DNA of 64,000 bases from Muricoccus pecuniae (GTDB lineage Bacteria > Pseudomonadota > Alphaproteobacteria > Acetobacterales > Acetobacteraceae): positions 1 to 64,000 of the forward strand of contig NZ_JACIJD010000004.1 of NCBI RefSeq assembly GCF_014199205.1. The letters run 5' to 3'. This document shows positions 15,915 through 24,373 of the stretch, piece by piece. Positions within the stretch are counted from its first letter, which is position 1, and the number at the start of each line of letters is the position of its first letter. The notes beneath the pieces are model-generated. The model had not been told where the DNA came from, did no database searches, and saw only the letters and a list, made by a program, of their open reading frames with translations. The position numbers and the translations under genes were made by a program.

Positions 15915-17605
15915 AGGACGGCGCGGCGGGCGCGGAGAGGCGCCTCGCGCAGCACCTCCTGGACCGCGGCCTCGTTGCCGCCCCGGCGCTGGCCCGGGCG
16001 GAGGAGGCACGCCGCGCGGCCAACGAGGCCCTGATCCCCGCCCTGCTGACCCTCGGCCTGATCGGGGAGGATGCCCTCGCCGCCGCGGCGGCCGAGGCGC
16101 TCTCCCTGCCCCTCCTCGGCCGGGACGACCTGCCCTCCCCGCCCCCGCTGCTGGACCGTCTGCCCCTTCGCTTCCTCCGCCGTGCCCGCGCCTATCCCGT
16201 GCGGCAGGAGCAGGGTCAGCTCCTTCTCGCGCTCGCCGACCCGCTGGACGGCTTCGCGGTCCAGGCGGCGGCGCTGGCCACGGGCGGCCCCGTCGCGGTG
16301 GCCGTCGCCGCGCCCGCCGCGATCGAGGCCGCGCTCGCCCGCGCCGAGGAGAGCGCCGCGCCCGCGGAGGCCGTGCCGGTCGAATCCCTCCTCGGTGCAC
16401 CGGAGGATGCGGATCGGCTGCGGGATCAGGCGAGCGAGGCGCCGGTCATCCGCCACGTGAACACCCTTATCCTCCAGGCCGTGGAGGGCGGCGCCTCCGA
16501 CATCCACCTGGAGCCCAGCGAGGCCGGGCTGCGCACGCGGCTGCGGGTGGACGGCATGCTGAAGGATGCGGGCACGGTACCGCGCGCCCTCGGCGCCGGC
16601 GTCGTCTCCCGCCTGAAGATCATGGCGCGGCTCGATGTCGCCGAGCGCCGCCTGCCGCAGGACGGGCGCATGCGCCTTGCCGTGCGCGGGCGGGACGTGG
16701 ATCTCCGGGTGTCCGTCATCCCCGCGCTGGACGGCGAGGGCGTGGTGCTCCGCATCCTCGACCGCGGCGCCGTCTCCCTCGACTTCGAGGCGCTCGGCTT
16801 CTCCCCCGCCGAGATCGCGGCGCTGCGCGAGCTGCTGGGACAGACCAGCCGCATGGTGCTCGTCACCGGTCCCACGGGCAGCGGCAAGACCACCACCCTC
16901 TACGCCGCGCTCAATTCCGTGGACCGCGAGACGCTGAAGGTCTGCACCATCGAGGACCCCGTGGAGTACCGGCTGGAGGGCGTGAGCCAGGTGCAGGTGC
17001 GCCCGCAGATCGGCCTCACCTTCCCCAACGCGCTGCGCGCCATGCTGCGCCACGACCCCGACGTGATGCTGGTCGGCGAGATCCGCGATCCCGAGACGGC
17101 GGAGGTGGCCGTGCAGGCGGCGCTGACGGGGCATCTCGTCCTTGCCACGCTGCACACGAACGACGCGCCCTCCGCGGTGACGCGGCTGATGGATCTCGGC
17201 GTGCCGGAATACCTCATCGCCTCCGTGCTGCGCGGCGTGCTGGCCCAGCGCCTCGTCCGCACGCTCTGCCCGGAATGCCGGGAGGCGCGGGAGGCGCCGG
17301 CGCCGCTCGTCCAGCGCCTCGGCCTCGACCGGCTCCATGAGGGAGAGGGCCCGATCCGCCTCTGGCATCCCCGCGGCTGCGCGGCCTGCGGCGGCAGCGG
17401 CTATCGCGGGCGCACCACCATCCTGCAGGTGATGAATCTCGGGCCGGGGCTGCGCGACCTCATCCTGCGCCGCGCCGATGCCGGCACGATCGGCGAGGCG
17501 GCCGAGCGGGAGGGCATGAGCGGGCTGCGCGAGGCCGGGCTCCGCAAGGCGCTCGCCGGCGTCACGACCGTCGAGGAAGTGCTGCGCGTGGCGGGCGGGA
17601 GCTGA
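15899..17605 (+). CDS. gspE: T2SS assembly ATPase GspE
   Basis: 568 residues. An N-terminal GspE/PilB-type domain (about 15-150) is followed by the ATPase core: N2 region ASDIHLEPSEAGLRTRLRVD, Walker A GPTGSGKT (324-331), Asp box TIEDPVEYRLEGVSQVQV, Walker B LVGEIRDPETAEVAVQAALT and His box HLVLATLHTNDAPSAV. The tetracysteine zinc element is present as CPEC plus CAAC near the C-terminus. GspE is the cytoplasmic motor that drives pseudopilus assembly. The ATG at 15899 begins the first conserved helix and lies inside the last codons of gspO. It is three bases from gspF. Confidence 0.95.
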   Translation: MDLPVEDGAAGAERRLAQHLLDRGLVAAPALARAEEARRAANEALIPALLTLGLIGEDALAAAAAEALSLPLLGRDDLPSPPPLLDRLPLRFLRRARAYPVRQEQGQLLLALADPLDGFAVQAAALATGGPVAVAVAAPAAIEAALARAEESAAPAEAVPVESLLGAPEDADRLRDQASEAPVIRHVNTLILQAVEGGASDIHLEPSEAGLRTRLRVDGMLKDAGTVPRALGAGVVSRLKIMARLDVAERRLPQDGRMRLAVRGRDVDLRVSVIPALDGEGVVLRILDRGAVSLDFEALGFSPAEIAALRELLGQTSRMVLVTGPTGSGKTTTLYAALNSVDRETLKVCTIEDPVEYRLEGVSQVQVRPQIGLTFPNALRAMLRHDPDVMLVGEIRDPETAEVAVQAALTGHLVLATLHTNDAPSAVTRLMDLGVPEYLIASVLRGVLAQRLVRTLCPECREAREAPAPLVQRLGLDRLHEGEGPIRLWHPRGCAACGGSGYRGRTTILQVMNLGPGLRDLILRRADAGTIGEAAEREGMSGLREAGLRKALAGVTTVEEVLRVAGGS

Positions 17606-17607
17606 GC

Positions 17608-18840
17608 ATGGGCGCGACCCGCCAGTTCGACTACGTCGCCATCGCCGCCGACGGGCGCACGCTGCGCGGCCGCGTCGAGGCCGAGGACCAGCGGGGCGCC
17701 GCGCGGCGCATCCAGGAGGGCGGGCATCTTCCCATGGAGATCCGCCCGGCGGGCGAGGCCTCCCTCATCGCCGCCCCCGTCGCGGCCGGCGGCATCCGCC
17801 TGCGCCCGCGCGAGATGGCGCGGCTGGCGCGGGGCTTGAGCCTCCTGCTCTCGGCGGGGCTGCAGCTCGATGTCGCGCTCGACGCGCTGGCAGGGTCCGA
17901 GACCTCCTCGGGCCCGCGGCGGCTGCTGCGCGGGCTGCACGAGACCGTGCGCGGCGGCACGCCCCTCTCGGCCGCGGTCGCCGCGCGGCCCGGCGCCTTC
18001 CCCGGCTGGTACGCCGCCGCCATCACCACCGCCGAGGGCACGGGCCGCCTCCCCGCGGTGCTGGACCGCCTCGCTGCCGAGACCCTGCGGCTGGAGCGCG
18101 TGGCGGAGCGCATCCGCGCCGGCCTCACCTACCCCGCCGTGGTGCTCGTCCTCGCCCTCGGCGTGGTGATGGTGCTGGTGGGCGTGGTGCTGCCGGCGCT
18201 CGAGCCGCTCTTCTCCGCGGCCGGGGGGAAGCTCCCGGCCTCCACCCGCCTGATGCTCGACGCCGCGGCCTGGCTCAGGGAATGGGGGGCGATCGGGGCG
18301 GCGGGGCTGCTCTCGGCGGGGCTGGTCGCCTGGCGGGCCATGCAGGCCCCGGAGGCCCGGCTCTGGCGCGACGCGCGGCTCCTCCGCCTTCCCCTGGTCG
18401 GGCCGCTCCTCTGGCGCTCGGCCACGGCGCGCTTCACCCGGCTTCTCGGCACGCTGCTCGGCGCGGGCGTGCCGCTGGCCGAGGCGCTGCAGCACGCGGG
18501 CGCCGCGGCCGGCAACGCCGCCGTCGCGGCGGGGCTGGAGCGCGCGCGGGCCGGGCTCTCGGCCGGCTCCACCTTCGCCGCCGCCCTCGCCCGGGAAGCC
18601 GTCCTTCCCCGCCTCGCCACCACGCTGATCGGCATCGGCGAGGAGGGTGGGCGGCTGCGCGAGATGCTGGAGGAGGTGGCCGTCATCCACGAGGAGGAGG
18701 CCGAGCGCGCGACCGAGCGCCTCCTTGCCCTTCTCGTCCCCGGCGTGACGCTCCTCCTCGGCGGCCTCGTCGCCGGCATCGTGCTCACCACCCTGAACGC
18801 CATCCTCGGCGCGAACTCCGCCGCACTGGGCAGCCCGTGA
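17608..18840 (+). CDS. gspF: T2SS inner-membrane platform protein GspF
   Basis: 410 residues, normal for GspF. Two repeated T2SSF domains (about 70-195 and 270-395) are each followed by a membrane segment. The signatures LARGLSLLLSAGLQLDVALD and FTRLLGTLLGAGVPLAEAL are the paired GspF repeats. Glu-containing turns ITTAEGTGRLPAVLDRLA and IGIGEEGGRLREMLEEVA are conserved in the family. GspF forms the rotating core of the platform beneath the pseudopilus. It begins two bases after the gspE stop, and its stop overlaps the gspD start. Confidence 0.95.
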   Translation: MGATRQFDYVAIAADGRTLRGRVEAEDQRGAARRIQEGGHLPMEIRPAGEASLIAAPVAAGGIRLRPREMARLARGLSLLLSAGLQLDVALDALAGSETSSGPRRLLRGLHETVRGGTPLSAAVAARPGAFPGWYAAAITTAEGTGRLPAVLDRLAAETLRLERVAERIRAGLTYPAVVLVLALGVVMVLVGVVLPALEPLFSAAGGKLPASTRLMLDAAAWLREWGAIGAAGLLSAGLVAWRAMQAPEARLWRDARLLRLPLVGPLLWRSATARFTRLLGTLLGAGVPLAEALQHAGAAAGNAAVAAGLERARAGLSAGSTFAAALAREAVLPRLATTLIGIGEEGGRLREMLEEVAVIHEEEAERATERLLALLVPGVTLLLGGLVAGIVLTTLNAILGANSAALGSP

Positions 18841-21128
18841 AGAAATCACTCCCCCCCCTCGCCCTCGCGCTGACGATCGGCGCCTGCGCGGAACCCGAAC
18901 TCCGGGGGCCCGCGGCCTTCGACGAGGCCATGCGGCGGATCGAGGCCTCCACCGGGCGCCCGGCACCTCCCTCGACCGGCGTGGTCGGCCCCACCCCCCT
19001 CTCCCCCCCGCCGGAACCGGCCGCCACGGCGGGGCGCGGTCGCGGGGCGGTGGTGGACGTGGCGACGCCCCCGCGCGGGCCGGCGGGAATCGCCGCGCCG
19101 CGCGGCGCGAGCCCGTCCGGCGGCGGCACCGTCACCCTCAACTTCGTCGAGGCCGAGCTGCCCCAGGTGGTGCAGGCCGTACTGGGGGACCTGCTGCGCG
19201 CCAGCTACACCGTGGATCCCCGGGTCAGCGGCACGGTAACGCTCCAGACGCAGCGGCCGGTGCCGGAATCCGCTGCGCTCTCCCTCCTGGAATCCGCGCT
19301 GGAGGCGAATGGGGCGGCGCTGCTGAGGAATGCGGGCGGCTACCGCGTCGTGCCGCTGGAGGGCGCGCTCCAGGCGGGGCCGCCCGTCAGCATGCGGCAG
19401 GCCGGGGCGGCGCGGGAGCCGGGCTTCGGCATCGTCGCCGTGCCGCTCTCCCACGCGCGGGCGGCCGACCTCCAGCGCGTGCTCCAGCCGCTGGCGCCGC
19501 GCGGCGGCTCGGTGGTGGCGGACGAGGCGCGCAACATCCTCCTCCTCGCCGGCACGGGGCCGCAGCTCGCCAGCCTGCTGGAGACGGCGCAGAGCTTCGA
19601 TGTCGGCTGGATCAGGAACCAGTCCGTCGCCCTGCTGCCGCTCGATTCCGCGCCCGCCGCCACGGTGGCGCAGGAGATCGGCTCGATCTTCGGGGGCGAG
19701 GGCAATGCGCGGGAATCGCTGCGCGTGGTGCCCGTGGCGCGCATGAACGCCGTGCTCGTTGTCGCCTCCCAGCCGCAGCAGCTCGAGCGCGTGCGGCGCT
19801 GGGTCCGCAACCTCGATTCCGCGGGCATGGGCGGCTCGCCGCAGCTCTTCGTGCATCGCGTGCAGTATGTCCGCGCGGGCGAGCTGGCCACCACGCTGCG
19901 CCAGCTCCTCCAGGGCGGCGGGCGCGGGACGGAGGCGGGCTCCCTGCTCGCGCCGGGGCAGGCGGGCGTGCAGATGACGAACGGGGCCGCCTCGCCGATC
20001 GGCGAGGCGCCGCTGAGCGGGGCCGGCACCCTCGCCTCCCAGGGGCTCGCGAACGGCGCGGCCTCGGGCGGCAACCCGCTGCCGCCGGGGGTGTCGCGCA
20101 CCGGCGCCGGGGGAATGCCCGGCGGCGCCCCGCCCGTGCCCGGCCTGCCGCCGATCGGTGGCGGCGCCGCGGGCGGCGACATCGGTGGGGCCGGCGGCGG
20201 TCTGCCGGCCGCGCCCGTGCGCATCGTGGCGGACGAGGCGCAGAACGCCCTCATCGTCTATGCCAGCCAGAGCGACTGGCGCCTGGTGGAGCGCGCCGTG
20301 CTGATGCTGGACCGCCCGCCGACGCAGGTGGCGGTCGATGCCGTCATCGCCGAGGTGACGCTGAACCAGGACCTGGAATACGGCCTGTCCTGGTTCTTCC
20401 GCACGGGCCGCTTCGAGTTCCGCCTCTCCCCCACGGAGACGGGCGCGATCGCCGGGGCCTTCCCGGGCTTCAACCTTCTCTATTCCGGCGGCGCGGATGC
20501 GAGCGTGGTGCTGACCGCGCTGGCCAGCCTCACCGACGTGCGCGTGATCTCCTCGCCCCAGGTGATGGTGCTGTCCAACCAGACGGCGCGGTTGCGCGTG
20601 GGCGATTCCGTGCCCGTGGTCACGCAGCAGGCCTCGGGCGGCGGACTGCTCGACACCCGCATCGTCAACTCCGTCTCGCTCCGCGACACCGGCGTGTCGC
20701 TCGACGTGACGCCGCGGGTGAACTCCGCGGGCGGCGTGCTGCTCGACGTGGACCAGGACGTGTCGGACGCCGTGCAGACCACGACGAGCGGCATCGACAG
20801 CCCCACCATCCAGCAGCGCCGGCTCCGCACCGTCGTCTCCGTCGCCTCCGGCCAGACGGTCGCGCTGGGCGGGCTGATCCGGGAGGCCGACAGCGGCACG
20901 CGCTCGGGGCTGCCCTTCCTCATCAACATCCCCGTCCTGCGCGAGCTGACGGGGGTGAGAAGCCGCTCGCGCCGGCGGACGGAGCTGCTGGTGCTGCTCA
21001 CGCCGCGCGTGGTGCAGAGCACCGAGGATCTCCGCCGCGCGACGGAGGAGCTGCGCAGCCGGATGACCAACATGGCGCCGCGCGTCGAGCTTCCGCCCCA
21101 GCGCATCAATGCCGCGCCGGTTCGCTAG
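18837..21128 (+). CDS. gspD: T2SS outer-membrane secretin GspD
   Basis: 763 residues from a GTG at 18837, chosen because GTGA overlaps the gspF stop and because the following residues form a lipoprotein signal (KKSLPPLALALTIGAC) with a lipobox Cys. The N0 domain (about 97-170; NFVEAELPQVVQAVLGDLLR), N1-N3 ring domains (about 190-490) and secretin domain (about 495-740; VAVDAVIAEVTLNQDLEYGL, VGDSVPVVTQQ, VSVASGQTVALGGLIRE) are all seen. N3 holds a Gly/Pro-rich insert (about 370-460). A predicted lipidated secretin may not need a separate pilotin; none is seen. It forms the outer-membrane pore for the exported substrate, presumably the oxidase. Confidence 0.93.
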   Translation: MKKSLPPLALALTIGACAEPELRGPAAFDEAMRRIEASTGRPAPPSTGVVGPTPLSPPPEPAATAGRGRGAVVDVATPPRGPAGIAAPRGASPSGGGTVTLNFVEAELPQVVQAVLGDLLRASYTVDPRVSGTVTLQTQRPVPESAALSLLESALEANGAALLRNAGGYRVVPLEGALQAGPPVSMRQAGAAREPGFGIVAVPLSHARAADLQRVLQPLAPRGGSVVADEARNILLLAGTGPQLASLLETAQSFDVGWIRNQSVALLPLDSAPAATVAQEIGSIFGGEGNARESLRVVPVARMNAVLVVASQPQQLERVRRWVRNLDSAGMGGSPQLFVHRVQYVRAGELATTLRQLLQGGGRGTEAGSLLAPGQAGVQMTNGAASPIGEAPLSGAGTLASQGLANGAASGGNPLPPGVSRTGAGGMPGGAPPVPGLPPIGGGAAGGDIGGAGGGLPAAPVRIVADEAQNALIVYASQSDWRLVERAVLMLDRPPTQVAVDAVIAEVTLNQDLEYGLSWFFRTGRFEFRLSPTETGAIAGAFPGFNLLYSGGADASVVLTALASLTDVRVISSPQVMVLSNQTARLRVGDSVPVVTQQASGGGLLDTRIVNSVSLRDTGVSLDVTPRVNSAGGVLLDVDQDVSDAVQTTTSGIDSPTIQQRRLRTVVSVASGQTVALGGLIREADSGTRSGLPFLINIPVLRELTGVRSRSRRRTELLVLLTPRVVQSTEDLRRATEELRSRMTNMAPRVELPPQRINAAPVR

Positions 21129-21924
21129 GGGCCGGTTCGCTAGGGGCCGGCTCGCCAGGAAACGGGGATCGGCGCTCGTCTTCGCGCTCTGGATCGCGCT
21201 GCTCCTGGGCGTGGCGGGCACGGTGGCGATGCGCCTCGCCGCGGCGGGCGCGGGGGCGGCGCGGGTGGAGGCGGACCTCGCCGCGGCCCGGGCGGCGGCG
21301 GAGGGGGGGATCTGGGCGGCCGCCCACCGCCTCGCGGCCGAGCCCCTCGCCTCCCGCCCGCCGCGGGCCGAGTTCGCCTTCCCCATCGGGCGGAGCGAGG
21401 CGCTCGTCCGCGCCGCCGACGAGGACGGGCGGATCGACCTCAACGCGGCGGGGGAGCCGCTGCTCGCCGCCCTGTTCCGCACGGCGGGGATGGAGGAGCG
21501 CCCGGCCGGGGCCCTGGCCCGCGCCCTGGTGGACCGGCGCGCGGAGGAGGCGCATCGCGCCGGGCTCCGCGCCGTGGGCGAGCTGGCCTCCCTGCCCGGC
21601 GGCACCCCTGCCCTGGCCGAGGCGGTCCGCGGCGCCGCGACCGTCCACACCGGCCGCGCCCGCCCGGCGGCGGAGGCGGCCCCCGCCATGGCCGCCACCG
21701 CCCTGGCCCTGGAGGCCCGCGCGATGCCGCCCCTTCCTTCTCGGTCCGGCGGACTGAGGACGCCCTCCCCCGCGCAGGGCGAGGCCGGGCGGCGGATGAT
21801 CTGGCGCATCGAGTCTACGGGGCGCAGCGGCGCGGTGGAGGCGCATCTCGCCGCCGTGCTGCAGATCGCGCCGGGCGACGGGATGCCCGGGCGGGTGCTG
21901 GAGTGGCAACCGGCCGCGCGCTGA
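21109..21924 (+). CDS. gspK: T2SS minor pseudopilin GspK-like
   Basis: 271 residues. An arginine-rich leader (residues 1-19) precedes GSALVFALWIALLLGVAGTV, the GspK-type assembly helix, which lacks the usual Glu5 just as GspK does. DEDGRIDLNAAGEPLLAALF is the conserved GspK region preceding the SAM-like domain. GspK caps the pseudopilus tip. The gene overlaps the gspD end by 20 bases. Its first residues FARGRFARGRLAR are encoded by a tandem repeat described separately. In most T2SS operons gspK lies between gspJ and gspL; here it closes the opposite arm. Confidence 0.85.
   Translation: MPRRFARGRFARGRLARKRGSALVFALWIALLLGVAGTVAMRLAAAGAGAARVEADLAAARAAAEGGIWAAAHRLAAEPLASRPPRAEFAFPIGRSEALVRAADEDGRIDLNAAGEPLLAALFRTAGMEERPAGALARALVDRRAEEAHRAGLRAVGELASLPGGTPALAEAVRGAATVHTGRARPAAEAAPAMAATALALEARAMPPLPSRSGGLRTPSPAQGEAGRRMIWRIESTGRSGAVEAHLAAVLQIAPGDGMPGRVLEWQPAAR
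21119..21159 (+). repeat. 15-base tandem repeat across the gspD stop
   Basis: GGTTCGCTAGGGGCC occurs twice perfectly (21119-21133 and 21134-21148), with a degenerate third start at 21149. The first copy contains the gspD TAG stop; the repeat is in frame for gspK and encodes the FARGR repeats of its leader. This looks like slippage or a small duplication at the gene junction. Confidence 0.9.
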
Positions 21925-21939
21925 CCCTGCCGGGCGACC

Positions 21940-24252
21940 TCAGCCGCCTGGGGAGCCCCCATCGGCGCCCTGCGCCTCGGACAGGGAGAGCGCCGGCGGG
22001 CCATCCGTTGCCACGGCCACGGCGGCGGCGAGGGCGGCCTGGGTGAAGGGCTTGTTCAGCCGGCTCACCCCCTCCCCCGCGCCTTCCGGCAGGTCGGCAT
22101 AGCCGGTGACCAGCAGGATGGGCAGGCCGGGCATCCGGGCCCGCACGGCCTCCGCGAGCTGCGTCCCCGTCATCCCCGGCATGGCCTGGTCCGTGACCAG
22201 CAGGTCCACCCGCAGCCCTGCGCCGAGCGAGGCCAGCGCTTCTCCGCCCGAGGCCGCCTGGAGCACGGTGTGGCCACTATCCTCCAGCATCGCCGCGGTG
22301 TTGGCGAGCACGAGGGGATCGTCGTCCACCACCAGGATCACCCGCGGGGCGGTGCCGGGCGGAAGGGGCGCCGCCCCGGCCTCCGCCGCTTCCTCCCCGG
22401 CACCCGCCGCGGCGGCGGGCAGCCAGAGCTCGACCGTGGTTCCCTCCCCCGGGCTGCTCCGCAGCGCCATCCGGCCGCCGGACTGCGCAGCCAGCCCCTG
22501 CACCATGGGCAGGCCGAGCCCCGTGCCCTTGCCCACGCCCTTGGTGGTGAAGAAGGGCTCCGTCGCTCGGGCGAGGGTGGCCGCGTCCATGCCGGTGCCG
22601 GTATCGGCGACGCTGAGGAGAAGGTAGCGCCCGGGGCGCAGCCCCTCCCCCTCCTCCGCCCCGGGGAGCACCGCCCGCTCCTCCGCCGAGATGCGGAGGG
22701 TGCCGCCCCCGGGCATGGCGTCCCGCGCGTTCACCGCCAGGTTGAGCAAGGCCAGTTCCAGCTGGTTCGCGTCCACCATCGCGCGCGGGAGGCCCGGCGC
22801 GAAGCGGGTCTCCACCCGCACCATCGGGCCGAGCGAGCGCTGCAGCAGCTCCGCCATGCCGCGGACGAGCTCGGCCACCTCCACGGCGCTGGGCCGGAGG
22901 TCCTGCTTGCGGGCGAAGGCGAGGAGGCGCTGCGTCAGCCCCGCGCCGCGCCGGGCGCCCTGCAGCGCGTTCTCGACGAGGGAGGCGGCCTTGGCGTCGC
23001 CGGGCGGGAGGCGCTTCCGCAACAGCTCCAGGTTGCCCATCACCACGGCCAGGAGATTGTTGAAGTCGTGCGCCACCCCGCCGGTGAGCTGGCCGATCGC
23101 CTCGATCTTCTGGGACTGGCGCAGGGCCTCCTCGGCCCGCTTGCGCTCCGTCACGTCGGTCAGGCCACCGAGCACGCGGATGCCGCCATCGGGGTCTTGC
23201 AGGAGGCGCGCGGAGGCCATCACGTCCCGGAACTCGCCCGTCCGCGTCACCACCCGGTACTCCAGCCCCCGCACCTCGCCCTGCCGCAGCAGGGCGGGCC
23301 AGTCCTCGCGCAGCTTCCGCCGGGCGGATTCCTCGGTGAGGAAGTTCACCAGGGGGCGCCCCACCACCTCCTCCCGGCGATAGCCGGTGAGCTCCATCCA
23401 GGCCTCGGTCACGTCCTCGATCCGCCCGGCGGAGTCCAGCGCGTGCAGGGGGAGCGGCGTCTGCTGGTAGAGGGCGCGGAACCGCTCCCCGCTCCGCCTG
23501 ATGGCCAGGGCCTCGCGCTCGGAGAGGCTCGCGAAGCGCCGGTCGAACATCGCGGCGACGAGGGCGAGGAAAAGAATGAGGAAGGTGGCGGCCGAGACGG
23601 CGAGGGCGATGGTGAGCTGGTTCAGGCTCGTCCAGCCATGCGCCCCGTCCATCCCGGGCTGCAGGGTGAAGACCGCGCCCTGCATCCCGGCATAGTGCAT
23701 CCCGGCGATGGCGAAGCCCATCACCACGGCGGCGAGCAGGCGCAGGACGGTCCGGCTCGTCCGGCTGGTGAGCCAGAGCGCGACGATCGAGGCGCCGATC
23801 GCGATCAGCACGGAAACCGCCACCCAGAAGGGGCCGTAGCGCAGGTCGGCCGGCATCTTCATCGCCGCCATGCCGGTGTAGTGCATGGCGGCGATGCCCA
23901 GCCCCATGACCAGCCCGCCCCCGATCAGCAGGACCGGGCCGGGGGCGGGCCGGCCGATGACGAGGAAGCTCAGGCCCGTCGCGCCGATGGCCAGGGCGAG
24001 GGAGAGAAGGGTGAGCCAGGGATCATAGCCCACCTCCATCCCCGGCATGCTGAAGGCGAGCATGGCCACGAAGTGCATGGCCCAGATCCCGCCCCCCATG
24101 GCCAGGGCGGCCGTGGCCAGCCAGGCAAGGCGCGCCCACCCGGTGGAGGCGCGAAGGCGGCTCGCCAGGTCCAGGGCGGTGTAGGACGCGGCCATCGCGA
24201 TCAGGATCGAGAGGACGATCAGCGTCGCGTCATGCGTCCCGGCGATGGTCAT
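21940..24252 (-). CDS. MHYT-domain hybrid sensor histidine kinase
   Basis: 770 residues. Seven membrane helices (about 1-240) carry the MHYT repeats: [21 protein letters not shown] and [10 protein letters not shown], whose Met/His side chains are thought to bind copper or another ligand. Next are a PAS domain (about 255-370), HisKA with phospho-acceptor His395 in [13 protein letters not shown], an HATPase (about 435-625; [32 protein letters not shown]) and a receiver domain (about 642-755) with Asp688 in [10 protein letters not shown]. It converges on gspK with 15 bases between stops. AAGGAG lies 12 bases before the start. Regulation of the neighbouring copper-oxidase locus is a possibility from position and domain type only. 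There is no DNA-binding output domain in this protein and no partner regulator gene nearby. Confidence 0.9.
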   Translation of the reverse strand: MTIAGTHDATLIVLSILIAMAASYTALDLASRLRASTGWARLAWLATAALAMGGGIWAMHFVAMLAFSMPGMEVGYDPWLTLLSLALAIGATGLSFLVIGRPAPGPVLLIGGGLVMGLGIAAMHYTGMAAMKMPADLRYGPFWVAVSVLIAIGASIVALWLTSRTSRTVLRLLAAVVMGFAIAGMHYAGMQGAVFTLQPGMDGAHGWTSLNQLTIALAVSAATFLILFLALVAAMFDRRFASLSEREALAIRRSGERFRALYQQTPLPLHALDSAGRIEDVTEAWMELTGYRREEVVGRPLVNFLTEESARRKLREDWPALLRQGEVRGLEYRVVTRTGEFRDVMASARLLQDPDGGIRVLGGLTDVTERKRAEEALRQSQKIEAIGQLTGGVAHDFNNLLAVVMGNLELLRKRLPPGDAKAASLVENALQGARRGAGLTQRLLAFARKQDLRPSAVEVAELVRGMAELLQRSLGPMVRVETRFAPGLPRAMVDANQLELALLNLAVNARDAMPGGGTLRISAEERAVLPGAEEGEGLRPGRYLLLSVADTGTGMDAATLARATEPFFTTKGVGKGTGLGLPMVQGLAAQSGGRMALRSSPGEGTTVELWLPAAAAGAGEEAAEAGAAPLPPGTAPRVILVVDDDPLVLANTAAMLEDSGHTVLQAASGGEALASLGAGLRVDLLVTDQAMPGMTGTQLAEAVRARMPGLPILLVTGYADLPEGAGEGVSRLNKPFTQAALAAAVAVATDGPPALSLSEAQGADGGSPGG

Positions 24253-24347
24253 GCCCGGCCTTGTCTCCTTCTTTCCGACCTAATTTTTTGTCCATCACAA
24301 TGCCTGCCCCGGCGGGGCACCGCCATCCCCTCGGCCCCGCTTAGCCA

Positions 24348-24373
24348 CCCCGCTCAGCCTCCCCGCTCAGCCT
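24348..24373. repeat. 13-base tandem repeat at the MFS gene stop
   Basis: CCCCGCTCAGCCT is repeated exactly at 24348-24360 and 24361-24373. The second copy contains the stop codon (complement of TCA) of the MFS gene, so each copy carries one potential stop. Confidence 0.85.
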
